From an uncultured Paenibacillaceae bacterium (GTDB taxonomy: Bacteria; Bacillota; Bacilli; Aneurinibacillales; Aneurinibacillaceae): 64,000 nucleotides of DNA. Positions 10,447 through 21,493 of this stretch are shown here, piece by piece. The stretch covers positions 37,069 through 101,068 of the forward strand of contig CAMLDI010000011.1 in the NCBI GenBank assembly GCA_946478845.1, in the 5' to 3' direction. Under the pieces are notes generated by a model that worked only from the letters and a program-made list of their open reading frames with translations, was not told the origin of the DNA and did not search any database. Position numbers and translations under genes: made by a program. The first letter of the stretch is position 1. Each line of letters opens with the position of its first letter.

Positions 10447-11325
10447 ATGCAACAAGATTATATTGTTCGAGGAATGATGTATCAAGATTATGTTCGGGTA
10501 TTTGCAGTGGGAATAACGAATACTCTTGAAGAAATAAGAAACCGTTTGGATACATGGCCTGTTGTTAGTGCAGCATTAGGAAGAACTCTTGCCATAGGGG
10601 CTATGATGGGAGCTATGGTGAAGGGGGAAGACCGCCTTTCTATAATTGTTAAAGGTGGAGGGCCCATTGGTCAAATCGTCGTGGATGCCAACGGAAAAGG
10701 GGAGGTTCGTGGATATGTAACAAATCCTCATGTTGATTTTCCCCTTAATGAGAAAGGAAAATTAGATGTGAAAGGGGTTGTTGGCACAGAAGGAACCATT
10801 ATAGTAACAAAGGATCTGGGGCTGAAAGATCCTTATCAGGGAAGCAGTCCTATTGTTTCCGGGGAAATAGGAGAGGATTTTGCCTTTTATTTTACTTCTT
10901 CGGAGCAAGTTCCTTCTGCTGTTGGGGTTGGTGTCCTTGTTAATCCAGACAACTCCATTAAATCTGCGGGAGGGTTTATCTTTCAGTTAATGCCAGAAAC
11001 TCCTGAAGAAGTGATTGCTGCATTAGAGCGAGATTTAAGTCAAATACGCCCAGTTTCAGCCATGGTCAATGATGGCTTAACCCCTGAGGAAATGCTCAAG
11101 GAAATTACCGGGCAAGAAGGGAAAATCCTTGGCCGAATTCCTGTTCAATTTAAATGCCACTGTTCCCGGCATAGGGTAGAAAGCGCATTATTAAGCTTAG
11201 GTAAAGAAGAAATTCAGGCCATTATCGATGAACAAAATGAGGCTGAAATCCATTGCCATTTTTGCAATGAGAAATACCATCTAAGTAGGGAGGAATTAAC
11301 GAAATTAATTTCAGGAAAGGATTGA
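10447..11325 (+). CDS. hslO: Redox-regulated chaperone Hsp33 (HslO)
   Basis: Hsp33 is a cytoplasmic holdase activated when oxidative stress releases a zinc bound by four cysteines. Those cysteines are visible in the C-terminal region: CHC near residues 238-240 and CHFC about 30 residues later. The 292-residue length is typical. AAGGAGTGG precedes the ATG at 10447. The stop codon overlaps the -35 element of the cysK promoter. Confidence 0.95.
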   Translation: MQQDYIVRGMMYQDYVRVFAVGITNTLEEIRNRLDTWPVVSAALGRTLAIGAMMGAMVKGEDRLSIIVKGGGPIGQIVVDANGKGEVRGYVTNPHVDFPLNEKGKLDVKGVVGTEGTIIVTKDLGLKDPYQGSSPIVSGEIGEDFAFYFTSSEQVPSAVGVGVLVNPDNSIKSAGGFIFQLMPETPEEVIAALERDLSQIRPVSAMVNDGLTPEEMLKEITGQEGKILGRIPVQFKCHCSRHRVESALLSLGKEEIQAIIDEQNEAEIHCHFCNEKYHLSREELTKLISGKD

Positions 11326-11350
11326 CGCTATACTAAAAGGCTGATATAAT
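11322..11350 (+). promoter_or_regulatory. Sigma-A type promoter of cysK
   Basis: TTGACG (11322-11327) and TATAAT (11345-11350) are separated by exactly 17 bases. They lie 46 bases before the cysK start. The -35 overlaps the hslO stop codon. Confidence 0.8.
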
Positions 11351-11395
11351 CTGTATAAAACCGATTAACTTACTATGGATTGGAGGCTTTTTAAA

Positions 11396-12352
11396 ATGAC
11401 GAATACTGTAAAGTCTATTAACAGAGTGGCGGATTCTATTCTTGAATTAATTGGGAATACACCTCTTGTTAAATTAAATCGTGTCGTTAATGAAGATCAT
11501 GCAAATCTTTATTTAAAATTAGAATTTTTCAACCCAGGTGGCAGTGTTAAAGACCGTATTGCCTTAGCAATGATTGAAGATGCTGAAAGAAAAGGGTTGA
11601 TTAAAGAAGACACGATAATTATTGAACCAACCAGCGGCAACACAGGAATTGGTTTAGCTCTTGTTGCTGCTGCAAAAGGATATAAAGCAATTCTTGTAAT
11701 GCCTGAAACAATGAGTATTGAACGGAGAAACTTATTAAAAGCCTATGGTGCAGAATTAATCCTTACTCCTGGTCCTGAAGGAATGGGTGGAGCCATTCGT
11801 AAAGCGGAAGAGTTGGCCCGGGAAAATGAAAATTATTTCATTCCCCAACAATTTAAAAACCAGGCTAATCCAGAAGTTCATCGCCTAACCACTGCGCAAG
11901 AGCTTCTTGATCAAGGTGAACAAATTGGCGGCATTGATGCTGTTATTTCCGGTGTTGGCACAGGCGGTACCATTACCGGGGTAGGGGAAGTTCTTAAAGA
12001 ACGCTATCCTGCTATTAAAATTGTGGCAGTAGAACCTGCAACTTCTCCTGTATTATCTGGCGGGAAACCAGGCCCTCATAAAATTCAAGGCATTGGTGCT
12101 GGATTTGTTCCAGAAACGTTAAACACTTCTATTTATGATGAAGTGATTCAGGTTGAAAATGAAGATGCATTTGAAACCGCACGAGATATCGCCCGACAAG
12201 AAGGTGTTCTTGTAGGGATTTCTACCGGGGCTGCCATTTTTGCAGCACAACAAGTTGCCAGAGAACTCGGGCCTGGCAAAAACGTTGTAATTATTAATCC
12301 AAGTAATGGTGAACGGTACTTGAGTACTCCCCTTTTTAACTTTGAAGGATAA
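11396..12352 (+). CDS. cysK: Cysteine synthase A (O-acetylserine sulfhydrylase)
   Basis: CysK is a PLP enzyme making cysteine from O-acetylserine and sulfide; the O-acetylserine comes from CysE, encoded at 33203. The 318-residue protein has the PLP lysine in [11 protein letters not shown] (about residue 48), the TSGNTGIG substrate loop and the phosphate-binding GTGGTITG motif. I chose the ATG at 11396, with GGAGG nine bases upstream. The gene has its own promoter and terminator. Confidence 0.96.
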   Translation: MTNTVKSINRVADSILELIGNTPLVKLNRVVNEDHANLYLKLEFFNPGGSVKDRIALAMIEDAERKGLIKEDTIIIEPTSGNTGIGLALVAAAKGYKAILVMPETMSIERRNLLKAYGAELILTPGPEGMGGAIRKAEELARENENYFIPQQFKNQANPEVHRLTTAQELLDQGEQIGGIDAVISGVGTGGTITGVGEVLKERYPAIKIVAVEPATSPVLSGGKPGPHKIQGIGAGFVPETLNTSIYDEVIQVENEDAFETARDIARQEGVLVGISTGAAIFAAQQVARELGPGKNVVIINPSNGERYLSTPLFNFEG

Positions 12353-12368
12353 TGGATCGTTCTTTTAA

Positions 12369-12405
12369 AAGGTTGCCTATATAATAGGCAACCTTATTTT
12401 TTTTT
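12369..12405 (+). terminator. Intrinsic terminator after cysK
   Basis: AAGGTTGCCTAT pairs with ATAGGCAACCTT and is followed by a run of nine T. Confidence 0.92.
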
Positions 12406-12467
12406 ATCTATCTTCTGATAAACTGTATTTATAGACTGAATTTTGAGAAACAGGGGTTATTATTACA

Positions 12468-13898
12468 ATGATAAGAACAATAAGAAAAATGGTATGGCAA
12501 AAACGTTCCAGGGGGAATTTAGACGCCTGGGACCTATATCTTTATATGAAGGAAGAAAACCCGTACTCTTTTATTTTTGAAAATACAGGGAATGGTCGAT
12601 ATAGTTATGTGAGTTGTACTAACAATGATATTTTGCAGATTACTAAAGATGAAAAAGAAGATCCTCTACCAATGATTCGCAAATGGTTACATAACGATGA
12701 TATAGATGTAAGAGAAATTCCTGAGGAATTTCCTGAATGGACTGGGGGAGCTGCAGGATATTTTTCTTATGATTTCATTCGGTTTTATGAAAACATCCCT
12801 CAACATGCAGAAGATGACCTGGGACTTCCTTATGTTTATTTGATGAAAGTTGAAGAAGTATTTGCTTTTGATATGTATGAAAATCAGGTTTATTTCATTT
12901 TGCATTATGGTGAAGGATGTAACATTAAGAATAGTGAAGAAGCCAATCAACGCTTGTTAGAAATGGAACGGATATTTCAGGATTGTACTCCTAAAAAACC
13001 GCATTCTAAAACACATTTGCAGCCTAAGAAGTGTGAAGAACGTTCTTTCAGTTTAAACAAGTATGAGTTTGAAGAAGCAGTAAGAAAAATTAAAGAGTAT
13101 ATTGCTGCCGGTGATGTATTTCAGGTGAATCTATCATTAAAGCAAAGCCAATTTACCCTATTAACGGATGAAGAAATTTATCTTGAATTACGTCAGTTAA
13201 ACCCATCACCTTATATGGGATTATTTCATTTCCCTGAATTTCAATTAATTTCTGCTTCTCCTGAACTATTGTTAAGAGTGAAAGACCGAAGGGTGAGTAC
13301 CCGCCCTATTGCCGGGACAAGGAGAAGAGGCATAAATGACCAGGAAGATTTGGAGTTAGAAGCAGAACTGATTAAAACAGAAAAAGAAAATGCAGAACAT
13401 ATCATGCTGGTTGATTTGGAGAGAAATGATTTAGGAAAGGTATGTGAATATGGTTCTGTACAAGTAGATGAATGGATGGTAATTGAAAAGTACTCCCATG
13501 TCATGCATCTTGTCTCAAATGTAGTTGGGCAACTAAGAGAGGAATATGATGGATTAGATGCTTTGCTAGGGGTTTTTCCTGGGGGTACCATAACCGGCGC
13601 ACCAAAGATTAGAACCATGGAAATTATCGAAGAATTAGAGCCAACAACAAGGGGCCCTTATACGGGAACAATGGGTTTAATAGGATTTGATGGGGATGGG
13701 ATTTTTAATATTATTATTCGAACTTTGATTTTGAAAACTAATATGGCTTATGTCCAGGCAGGGGCAGGAATTGTCATTGACTCTGTGCCAAAAGCAGAGT
13801 ATTATGAATCATTAAAGAAGGCTGAAGCCTTGTGGAGAGCAGTATCTTTAGGTGAAGAAAAGTTGAGATTAGTTGAGAGGGAGGAGAGCTTAGCATGA
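12468..13898 (+). CDS. pabB: Aminodeoxychorismate synthase component I (PabB)
   Basis: PabB converts chorismate plus ammonia (from PabA) to 4-amino-4-deoxychorismate for folate. The 476-residue protein has the chorismate-binding domain with [10 protein letters not shown], the [11 protein letters not shown] metal region and [12 protein letters not shown]. Anthranilate synthase TrpE looks similar; the folate genes that follow make PabB the better call. The start codon has only a weak upstream site (AGGGG about 12 bases away). It overlaps pabA by four bases (ATGA). Confidence 0.93.
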   Translation: MIRTIRKMVWQKRSRGNLDAWDLYLYMKEENPYSFIFENTGNGRYSYVSCTNNDILQITKDEKEDPLPMIRKWLHNDDIDVREIPEEFPEWTGGAAGYFSYDFIRFYENIPQHAEDDLGLPYVYLMKVEEVFAFDMYENQVYFILHYGEGCNIKNSEEANQRLLEMERIFQDCTPKKPHSKTHLQPKKCEERSFSLNKYEFEEAVRKIKEYIAAGDVFQVNLSLKQSQFTLLTDEEIYLELRQLNPSPYMGLFHFPEFQLISASPELLLRVKDRRVSTRPIAGTRRRGINDQEDLELEAELIKTEKENAEHIMLVDLERNDLGKVCEYGSVQVDEWMVIEKYSHVMHLVSNVVGQLREEYDGLDALLGVFPGGTITGAPKIRTMEIIEELEPTTRGPYTGTMGLIGFDGDGIFNIIIRTLILKTNMAYVQAGAGIVIDSVPKAEYYESLKKAEALWRAVSLGEEKLRLVEREESLA

Positions 13899-14482
13899 TT
13901 GTTATGATTGATAATTATGATTCATTTACCTATAACCTGGTGCAATATTTGGGGGAAATGGGTGAAGAATTACAGGTTTTTCGTAATGACCGGATTACCT
14001 GTGATGAAATTGCACAATTAAATCCAACCTACCTTATGATTTCTCCAGGGCCCTGTACGCCCAATGAAGCAGGAATTAGTATGGAAGTCATCCAGCGATT
14101 TGCTGGGGAGATTCCTATTTTTGGCGTGTGTTTAGGCCATCAATCCATTGCTCAGGTTTTTAAAGGGAACGTTATTCGTGCTGAACGATTAATGCATGGG
14201 AAAACCTCTAAGGTTAAACATGATGGACGTACAATTTTTAATGGAATTCCTTCTCCTTTTAAAGCTACTAGATATCATTCCTTAATTGTCGAGAGAGAAA
14301 CAATCCCAGATTGTTTAGAAATCTCAGCTGAAACAGATGAAGGAGAGATTATGGCCATTCGCCATAAGGATTATCCCATTGAAGGAGTTCAATTTCATCC
14401 TGAATCAATAACGACTGAATATGGAAAATTATTGTTGAAGAACTTTCTAACCTATTATGCCGCTTATGAAAGTAAGAAATAA
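13895..14482 (+). CDS. pabA: Glutamine amidotransferase, aminodeoxychorismate/anthranilate synthase component II
   Basis: This subunit supplies ammonia from glutamine to PabB; in Bacillus the same protein also serves TrpE. It is a 195-residue class I glutamine amidotransferase: [14 protein letters not shown] at the N-terminus, nucleophile Cys in [11 protein letters not shown] (about residue 79), and the catalytic His/Glu pair in GVQFHPESI. Its start overlaps the pabB stop, giving coupled translation. Confidence 0.94.
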   Translation: MIVMIDNYDSFTYNLVQYLGEMGEELQVFRNDRITCDEIAQLNPTYLMISPGPCTPNEAGISMEVIQRFAGEIPIFGVCLGHQSIAQVFKGNVIRAERLMHGKTSKVKHDGRTIFNGIPSPFKATRYHSLIVERETIPDCLEISAETDEGEIMAIRHKDYPIEGVQFHPESITTEYGKLLLKNFLTYYAAYESKK

Positions 14483-14506
14483 GTAAATGTGGAGGCTGGG
14501 GTAAGA

Positions 14507-15355
14507 ATGGAGATTTTCTTTGACGGCCAATTAATTGATGAGAATTCAGCTGTGATCAAGTCTATTGATCACGGCTTTCTTTATGGTATTGGTTTATTTG
14601 AGACCCTGCGTGTATATCAAGGGGAAATTGCATTGCTTCATCGCCATTATGAACGAATGAGTAGAGCAGCGAAAGAAATGGGAATTGTCATGACGATGAC
14701 CATGGAACAGTGGCGAGAAGGGATTCAAATGACTCTTAAGGCCAATCAATTATACAATGCCTATGTGAGGGTGGATTTATCTGCCGGAGATGAAGGGACA
14801 GGATTATATACAGGGGTTTATGAAAATCCCCACTGGTTCATTTTTGTTAAACCATTGCCTGTTTTTCCAGAAAAACTCTATCGTAATGGAAGGCAATTGG
14901 TTGTCTTAAAGACCCGCAGAAATATGCCTGAAGGGGAAATTCGTTTTAAAAGCCATAACTTTTTAAATAATCATCTAGCAAAAAGGGAAATTGCAGGGTT
15001 AAAGAATATAGAAGGTTTATTTTTAACTAGAAGAAATTATCTTGCTGAAGGGATTACCTCGAATTTGTTTTTTGTTTCAAACCATGTTCTGCACACTCCG
15101 GATGTAAAAACGGGGATTATACCTGGAACCCGGAGACAATTTGTCATGGAACTAGCAAAGAAAAGTGGCCTTACTGTCAGAGAGGGCCTGTATACATTGG
15201 ATGATTTAATGCAAGCAGATGAAGTGTTTTTAACTAACGCCATTCAGGAAATCGTGCCCGTATCATCAGTCAATGGCAAAATGGTCAGTGATGGCACCAG
15301 GGGTCCGGTAACTGGACAATTGTTAACCCTTTTCCGAAAAAAAATTATTGAATGA
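14507..15355 (+). CDS. pabC: Aminodeoxychorismate lyase (PabC)
   Basis: PabC is a PLP fold-type IV enzyme that splits 4-amino-4-deoxychorismate into p-aminobenzoate and pyruvate. DHGFLYGIGLFETLRVY is at the N-terminus, the PLP lysine is in the FKSHNFLNN segment, and TSNLFFV and LTNAIQEIVPV are also present. D-amino acid and branched-chain aminotransferases share the fold, but the position between pabA and folP supports PabC. I chose the ATG at 14507 (GGAGG 11 bases upstream) over a GTG at 14489 that overlaps the same site. Confidence 0.92.
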   Translation: MEIFFDGQLIDENSAVIKSIDHGFLYGIGLFETLRVYQGEIALLHRHYERMSRAAKEMGIVMTMTMEQWREGIQMTLKANQLYNAYVRVDLSAGDEGTGLYTGVYENPHWFIFVKPLPVFPEKLYRNGRQLVVLKTRRNMPEGEIRFKSHNFLNNHLAKREIAGLKNIEGLFLTRRNYLAEGITSNLFFVSNHVLHTPDVKTGIIPGTRRQFVMELAKKSGLTVREGLYTLDDLMQADEVFLTNAIQEIVPVSSVNGKMVSDGTRGPVTGQLLTLFRKKIIE

Positions 15356-15373
15356 TTTCTGGAGGTTTATGGG

Positions 15374-16195
15374 ATGGATAATGGCTTTAAAGTGGGACCC
15401 TATATACTGCCAATACATAAAGAAACAGTAGTCATGGGAATTTTAAATGTTACCCCGGACTCTTTTTCTGATGGAGGCAAGTACCAAAAATTAGATCAAG
15501 CCCTGTTTCATGCTGAAAAAATGGTGAAGGATGGGGCGAAAATGATTGATATTGGCGGTGAATCTACCCGGCCTGGTTCTAATGAAGTAAGTGAAGAAGA
15601 GGAATTAGAACGAGTGATTCCTGTGATTGAAGCATTAACAAGGGAGATTCCTGTTCCCCTGTCTATTGATACATATAAAGGGGAAGTGGCGCACCAGTCC
15701 ATACAAGCAGGGGCACATATTATTAATGATGTATGGGGCGGAAAACGGGATCCTATTATGCCTCAGGTGATGGCGGAATGTAATGTTCCGGTTATTTTGA
15801 TGCATAACCGTACCAATGTAAATTATGTAAATTTTGTTGATGATGTAGTAAAAGACTTGCAGGAAAGTATTAATTTAGTGAAAAAAGCAGGTTTAGCGGA
15901 TGATAAAATCATTCTGGACCCAGGGATGGGTTTTGCTAAAGAGTACGAACATAATATGGAGTTAATGGCTAAGTTAGAATGCCTGGTTCACATGGGGTAT
16001 CCTGTTCTTTTAGCAACATCAAGAAAACGATTTATTGGACATACTCTGGATTTGCCTGTTGAAGAACGGGTAGAAGGGACACTGGCCACTGTGGCACTTG
16101 GAATTATGAAAGGATGCCACATGGTAAGGGTCCATGATGTAAAAGAAACGGTACGACTCTCTCGCATGATGAATGCCATGCTTTCCTATAGTTAA
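15374..16195 (+). CDS. folP: Dihydropteroate synthase (FolP)
   Basis: FolP joins p-aminobenzoate to hydroxymethyl-dihydropterin diphosphate; it is the sulfonamide target. The 273-residue TIM barrel shows MGILNVTPDSFSDGG (about 22-36), DIGGESTRPGS and the C-terminal RVHDVKETV motif. GGAGG precedes the ATG. It lies between pabC and folB, its pathway partners. Confidence 0.96.
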   Translation: MDNGFKVGPYILPIHKETVVMGILNVTPDSFSDGGKYQKLDQALFHAEKMVKDGAKMIDIGGESTRPGSNEVSEEEELERVIPVIEALTREIPVPLSIDTYKGEVAHQSIQAGAHIINDVWGGKRDPIMPQVMAECNVPVILMHNRTNVNYVNFVDDVVKDLQESINLVKKAGLADDKIILDPGMGFAKEYEHNMELMAKLECLVHMGYPVLLATSRKRFIGHTLDLPVEERVEGTLATVALGIMKGCHMVRVHDVKETVRLSRMMNAMLSYS

Positions 16196-16214
16196 AGATA
16201 GAAAGGGATAAATA

Positions 16215-16577
16215 ATGGATAAAATTCTTTTTAACGGTATGGAATTTTACGGGTATCATGGTGTATTCCCAGAGGAAAATCATTTAGGCCAACGTTTTTA
16301 TGTAGATGTTGAAATTGCCATGGACTTATCAGTTGCCGGGACAAGTGATCAGTTAGAAGACACGGTAAATTATGCGGATCTTTATAAACAGGTACAACAA
16401 GTGATGGAGATGGAAAGATATCAACTCATTGAGACAGCGGCAGAACAATGTGCAAAAGGAATCCTGGCCCAATTCCCTTTAGTGCAGGAGGTATTCATTC
16501 GCCTCATTAAGCCAGATCCCCCCATTCCAGGACATTATCGTTCTGTTGGGGTAGAAATTTTACGAAAAAGGGTTTAA
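16215..16577 (+). CDS. folB: Dihydroneopterin aldolase (FolB)
   Basis: FolB splits 7,8-dihydroneopterin to 6-hydroxymethyl-dihydropterin and glycolaldehyde. The 120-residue protein shows GMEFYGYHGVFPEE near the N-terminus, the DTVNYADLY substrate segment and the C-terminal KPDPPIPGHYRSVGVEI motif. It directly precedes folK. Confidence 0.95.
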   Translation: MDKILFNGMEFYGYHGVFPEENHLGQRFYVDVEIAMDLSVAGTSDQLEDTVNYADLYKQVQQVMEMERYQLIETAAEQCAKGILAQFPLVQEVFIRLIKPDPPIPGHYRSVGVEILRKRV

Positions 16578-16584
16578 GGGAAAA

Positions 16585-17094
16585 ATGGAAATGAATCAAG
16601 TTTTTCTAGGTTTAGGGTCTAATTTAGGGAACCGGGAAAATTACCTGTTGCAGGCCATCCGCCTATTAGAGGGAATAAAGGAAATCAGGGTAAAAAAAGT
16701 TTCATCCATTTATGAAACAGCACCTATTGGATATATCAATCAAGGGGCTTTTTTAAATATGGCCATTGAAATAGAAACTTCCCTTCAACCTCTAGAATTA
16801 TTGGAACAAACCTCAAATATTGAAAATACTTTAGAAAGAAAAAGGGAGATCCATTGGGGTCCCCGTACCATTGATGTAGATATTCTTCTTTTTAATGAGG
16901 AAACCATTAATGAAGAAAAGTTAACAATCCCTCATCCAAGAATGGAGGAAAGAGCCTTTGTTTTGATTCCCCTGGCAGAAATTGCTCCAGACTTTCCTTT
17001 TCCGGGAAAAGGGCAGAAAATCAGGGAGCTTCTTTCTAATTGTCCAGGGAAGGAAGGGGTTCATTTGAAAATAGGGTTTACTGTGATAAAATAG
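16585..17094 (+). CDS. folK: HPPK, 2-amino-4-hydroxy-6-hydroxymethyldihydropteridine pyrophosphokinase (FolK)
   Basis: FolK transfers pyrophosphate from ATP to hydroxymethyl-dihydropterin, making the FolP substrate. LGLGSNLGNRENYL is at the N-terminus and the GPRTIDVDILLF metal/ATP motif is near residues 92-103, followed by IPHPRMEERAFVL. At 169 residues it is of usual length. It is the last folate gene of the run and starts seven bases after folB. Confidence 0.95.
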   Translation: MEMNQVFLGLGSNLGNRENYLLQAIRLLEGIKEIRVKKVSSIYETAPIGYINQGAFLNMAIEIETSLQPLELLEQTSNIENTLERKREIHWGPRTIDVDILLFNEETINEEKLTIPHPRMEERAFVLIPLAEIAPDFPFPGKGQKIRELLSNCPGKEGVHLKIGFTVIK

Positions 17095-17126
17095 TAGAAT
17101 TAAAAAGGTAATGGTGGTGAAAATGA

Positions 17127-18122
17127 ATGGCGAAATTAAAAATTGGCAATATTGAATTGAATAATAATGTTGTCCTGGCACCAATGGCAGGAGTATGTAA
17201 TCCCGCCTTTCGCCTCATTGCCAAAGAGTTTGGAACAGGGCTTGTTTGTGCAGAAATGGTAAGTGACAAAGGCATTGTTTATGGCAATAAAAAAACCATG
17301 GACATGCTTTATGTTGATGAACGGGAAAAACCCTTAAGTATGCAAATATTCGGTGGCGATAAGGAAACTCTTGTGCAGGCAGCTGAATACGTTGATCAAC
17401 ATACAGAAGCGGATATTATTGATATTAATATGGGGTGTCCTGTTTCAAAAGTGGTAAGTTGTGAGGCAGGTGCCCGTTGGCTGTTGGATCCTGAAAAAAT
17501 ATATGAAATGGTTTCAGCGGTGGTGGAACGTGTAGATAAGCCGGTTACCGTTAAAATGCGCAGTGGTTGGGACAATGAACATATTTATGCTGTGGAAAAT
17601 GCCCGTGCCGTGGAACGTGCTGGAGGCAAAGCAGTCGCTGTCCATGGAAGAACCAGAATGCAAATGTATACCGGAAAAGCAGATTGGGATGTGATTCGCC
17701 AGGTAAAAGAAGGGGTATCCATTCCAGTTATTGGTAATGGGGATGTTTTTACTCCGGAAGATGCAAAACGGATGTTAGATACTACAGGGTGTGACGGAGT
17801 CATGATTGGGCGAGGAGCGCTGGGAAATCCCTGGATGCTTTATCGTACGGTACAATACGTAACGACGGGAATTCTTCCTTTAGAACCAACTCCTCATGAA
17901 AAAATTAAGGTAGCCCTTCTTCATATGGACCGCTTAATCCAATGGAAAGGGGAATATATTGGCGTAAGGGAAATGAGAAAGCATGCTGCCTGGTATTTAA
18001 AAGGGTTGCCCTGTTCTGCGCAAATCAGGGATGCCTTGAATTTACAGGAAACCAGGGATGGTATGGAGAAATTACTGAAAGATTATGCTGATTCACTTTA
18101 TTTGACAATAGAAGAAGCCTAA
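17127..18122 (+). CDS. dusB: tRNA-dihydrouridine synthase (DusB type)
   Basis: This FMN-dependent enzyme reduces uridines in tRNA to dihydrouridine. The 331-residue protein has [13 protein letters not shown] (about 18-30), the catalytic Cys in [11 protein letters not shown] (about residue 100) and the FMN-binding [11 protein letters not shown] and GRGALGNPW segments. Position after folK matches yacF/dusB of Bacillus. The start at 17127 has GGTGGTGA upstream; a nearby ATG at 17123 is out of frame. Confidence 0.94.
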   Translation: MAKLKIGNIELNNNVVLAPMAGVCNPAFRLIAKEFGTGLVCAEMVSDKGIVYGNKKTMDMLYVDEREKPLSMQIFGGDKETLVQAAEYVDQHTEADIIDINMGCPVSKVVSCEAGARWLLDPEKIYEMVSAVVERVDKPVTVKMRSGWDNEHIYAVENARAVERAGGKAVAVHGRTRMQMYTGKADWDVIRQVKEGVSIPVIGNGDVFTPEDAKRMLDTTGCDGVMIGRGALGNPWMLYRTVQYVTTGILPLEPTPHEKIKVALLHMDRLIQWKGEYIGVREMRKHAAWYLKGLPCSAQIRDALNLQETRDGMEKLLKDYADSLYLTIEEA

Positions 18123-18168
18123 CCTATAATAACCATCATACTTGCCTAACATTTATTTATTATAGGTT
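18121..18168 (+). repeat. 12-base perfect inverted repeat after dusB
   Basis: AACCTATAATAA (18121-18132, overlapping the dusB stop codon) is the exact reverse complement of TTATTATAGGTT (18157-18168), with a 24-base loop. There is no T-run after it, so it is not a standard intrinsic terminator. It could be an operator, an mRNA-stabilising end or a leader element of greA, which starts 78 bases further on. Confidence 0.55.
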
Positions 18169-18246
18169 GGGTATATTGGTTGCATATAAGTAAGTCTTTT
18201 CACATAGAATTTATGAATGAAAAATAGGGATAACGGGGGAATAAGA

Positions 18247-18726
18247 ATGGGTGAAAAGGAAGTAATTTTAACAGCTGCAGGCCTGCAGAAATTGGAGGAA
18301 GAATTAGAAGAACTGAAAACGGTTAAACGCCGTGAGGTAGCTGCTCGGATTAAAGAAGCAATTAGCTATGGAGACCTTTCCGAAAACTCCGAGTATGAAG
18401 AAGCGAAAAACGAACAGGCATTTATTGAAGGAAGGATTATTACCTTAGAAAAAATGTTAAGAAATGCCCGGGTTATTTCTGATAATGAAGTGGACACCGG
18501 GGTTGTTACTGTAGGATCAACAGTGAAGGTAAAGGATTTGGAATTTGGCGATGTTATGGACTATACGATCGTAGGTTCTGCAGAATCTGATCCATTGCAA
18601 AATAAAATTTCTAATGAATCTCCAGTGGGAATTGCTTTACTTGGTAAATCCAAAGGTTCTACCGTAGATGTAAACGTTCCTGCAGGCACTATTCGTTACG
18701 AAATTTTAGAAATAAACGGAAAGTAA
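18247..18726 (+). CDS. greA: Transcription elongation factor GreA
   Basis: GreA enters the RNA polymerase secondary channel and stimulates cleavage of backtracked transcripts. The 159-residue protein has the N-terminal coiled coil (about 8-75) with the acidic tip seen in [16 protein letters not shown], and the C-terminal FKBP-like domain. I chose the ATG at 18247, preceded by GGGGGAA. In Bacillus subtilis greA lies elsewhere; here it stands between dusB and lysS. Confidence 0.95.
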   Translation: MGEKEVILTAAGLQKLEEELEELKTVKRREVAARIKEAISYGDLSENSEYEEAKNEQAFIEGRIITLEKMLRNARVISDNEVDTGVVTVGSTVKVKDLEFGDVMDYTIVGSAESDPLQNKISNESPVGIALLGKSKGSTVDVNVPAGTIRYEILEINGK

Positions 18727-20301
<1,575 letters not shown>

Positions 20302-20314
20302 TTAAGACATTCAT

Positions 20315-20343
20315 ATAGGGCCTTATGGGTCCTATTTTTTTTT
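20315..20343 (+). terminator. Intrinsic terminator after lysS
   Basis: ATAGGGCC pairs with GGTCCTAT (one G-U pair) around a short loop and is followed by a run of T. Confidence 0.85.
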
Positions 20344-20397
20344 GCCCATAAAAGAAAGAAAAAAAGAAAAAAAGGCAATAATAACATTATGCATATC

Positions 20398-20426
20398 TTG
20401 TAAAACTAATAAAATGACATTATAAT
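20398..20426 (+). promoter_or_regulatory. Sigma-A promoter of the ctsR operon
   Basis: TTGTAA (20398-20403) and TATAAT (20421-20426) are 17 bases apart. The CtsR operator begins four bases after the -10. Confidence 0.8.
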
Positions 20427-20429
20427 AAA

Positions 20430-20446
20430 AGTCAAAGAAAGTCAAA
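20430..20446 (+). promoter_or_regulatory. CtsR operator (tandem heptads)
   Basis: AGTCAAA-GAA-AGTCAAA matches the known CtsR direct-repeat operator of Firmicutes, two RGTCAAA heptads three bases apart. It covers the expected transcription start of the operon encoding CtsR itself, so the operon should be self-repressed and released by heat or protein stress. Confidence 0.9.
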
Positions 20447-20481
20447 GTCAATAAGTGGTCTTTAAAGGGGGTGCCAGTGAA

Positions 20482-20946
20482 ATGCGGAATATTTCCGACA
20501 TCATCGAACAACATCTTAAGAAAATTTTGCAGCAAAGTAAAAGTGGTGCCGTGGAAATTCAACGAAGTGACCTGGCAGATAAGTTTCAATGTGTTCCTTC
20601 CCAAATAAATTATGTAATAAGTACCCGTTTTACTACGGAAAAAGGCTACATTGTGGAAAGCAAACGTGGTGGAGGTGGATACATTCGAATAAGGAAAGTA
20701 GAAGTTATTAATGAGAAGACGTTGTACTTATGGTTAATGGAGAACATTCATGATGAAATCTCAGCAACAGTGACAGAAAACATTATAGACCGGCTATTTG
20801 AGGATGGGCTGATTAATCAAAGGGAACTTAGGCTTATGAAGGTTGCAACTGGAAGATTAGTCTCCAGTTTGCCTACATCAGTTAGGGAGCGGTATCGAGC
20901 AGAGATGTTGCGCTCCATGTTGACAGCGATTTTTATGTATGACTGA
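20482..20946 (+). CDS. ctsR: Transcriptional repressor of class III stress genes CtsR
   Basis: CtsR represses clp protease genes and is inactivated on heat by McsB/McsA and ClpCP. The 154-residue protein has the N-terminal winged helix with the glycine-rich wing RGGGGYIRI (about residues 63-71) and a C-terminal dimerisation domain. The start at 20482 follows AGGGGGTG by eight bases. It heads ctsR-mcsA-mcsB-clpC, as in Bacillus, behind its own operator. Confidence 0.96.
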   Translation: MRNISDIIEQHLKKILQQSKSGAVEIQRSDLADKFQCVPSQINYVISTRFTTEKGYIVESKRGGGGYIRIRKVEVINEKTLYLWLMENIHDEISATVTENIIDRLFEDGLINQRELRLMKVATGRLVSSLPTSVRERYRAEMLRSMLTAIFMYD

Positions 20947-20962
20947 TTGGGAGGGAAATCAA

Positions 20963-21481
20963 ATGATTTGCCAAGAGTGCCAACAAAAGCCTGCCACACT
21001 TCATTTAACGAAAATAATTAATGGCAAAAAAACGGAAATTCATCTTTGTGAATTTTGCGCTCAGGAAAAAACAGAAATGTTTCCTGGTAATTTTTCTATT
21101 CCTCAATTATTATCAGGCCTTTTGTTTAATTCACCCGATTCTAGTTTGCAAACATCTAAGGGAACGACCCAGGATTCCCAACTTCGTTGTACTCAATGTG
21201 GGTTAACTTTTACCCAGTTTAGCAAAAGCGGACGATTTGGTTGCAGTCAATGTTATAAAACTTTCGATTCGAAATTGGACCCTCTTTTTCGCAGGATTCA
21301 TGGAAATACACACCACAGTGGGAAAGTTCCCAAAAGATCAGGTGGAACTCTTCTTTTGAAAAAAGAAATTTCCCGTTTACGAAAAGACCTGCAACGGAGT
21401 ATTGAGTATGAACGATTTGAAGAAGCTGCGAATATTCGGGATCGAATTCGTGAATTAGAACAGCAAATTGGTTTGTTGTAG
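20963..21481 (+). CDS. mcsA: McsA, activator of protein-arginine kinase McsB
   Basis: McsA is a zinc-binding adaptor that activates McsB and helps control CtsR. The 172-residue protein has CxxC pairs at the start (MICQECQ and HLCEFCA), a second set (LRCTQCG, FGCSQCYKTF) and a C-terminal UVR motif with LRKDLQRSIEYERFEEAANI. I chose the ATG at 20963, after GGGAGG; it begins 16 bases after the ctsR stop. Confidence 0.94.
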   Translation: MICQECQQKPATLHLTKIINGKKTEIHLCEFCAQEKTEMFPGNFSIPQLLSGLLFNSPDSSLQTSKGTTQDSQLRCTQCGLTFTQFSKSGRFGCSQCYKTFDSKLDPLFRRIHGNTHHSGKVPKRSGGTLLLKKEISRLRKDLQRSIEYERFEEAANIRDRIRELEQQIGLL

Positions 21482-21493
21482 GAGGGATTATGC

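Noticed and set aside
12468..13898. TrpE (anthranilate synthase) instead of PabB
   Set aside because: The families are similar, but the gene is coupled to pabA and followed by pabC and folate genes, with no trp genes nearby.
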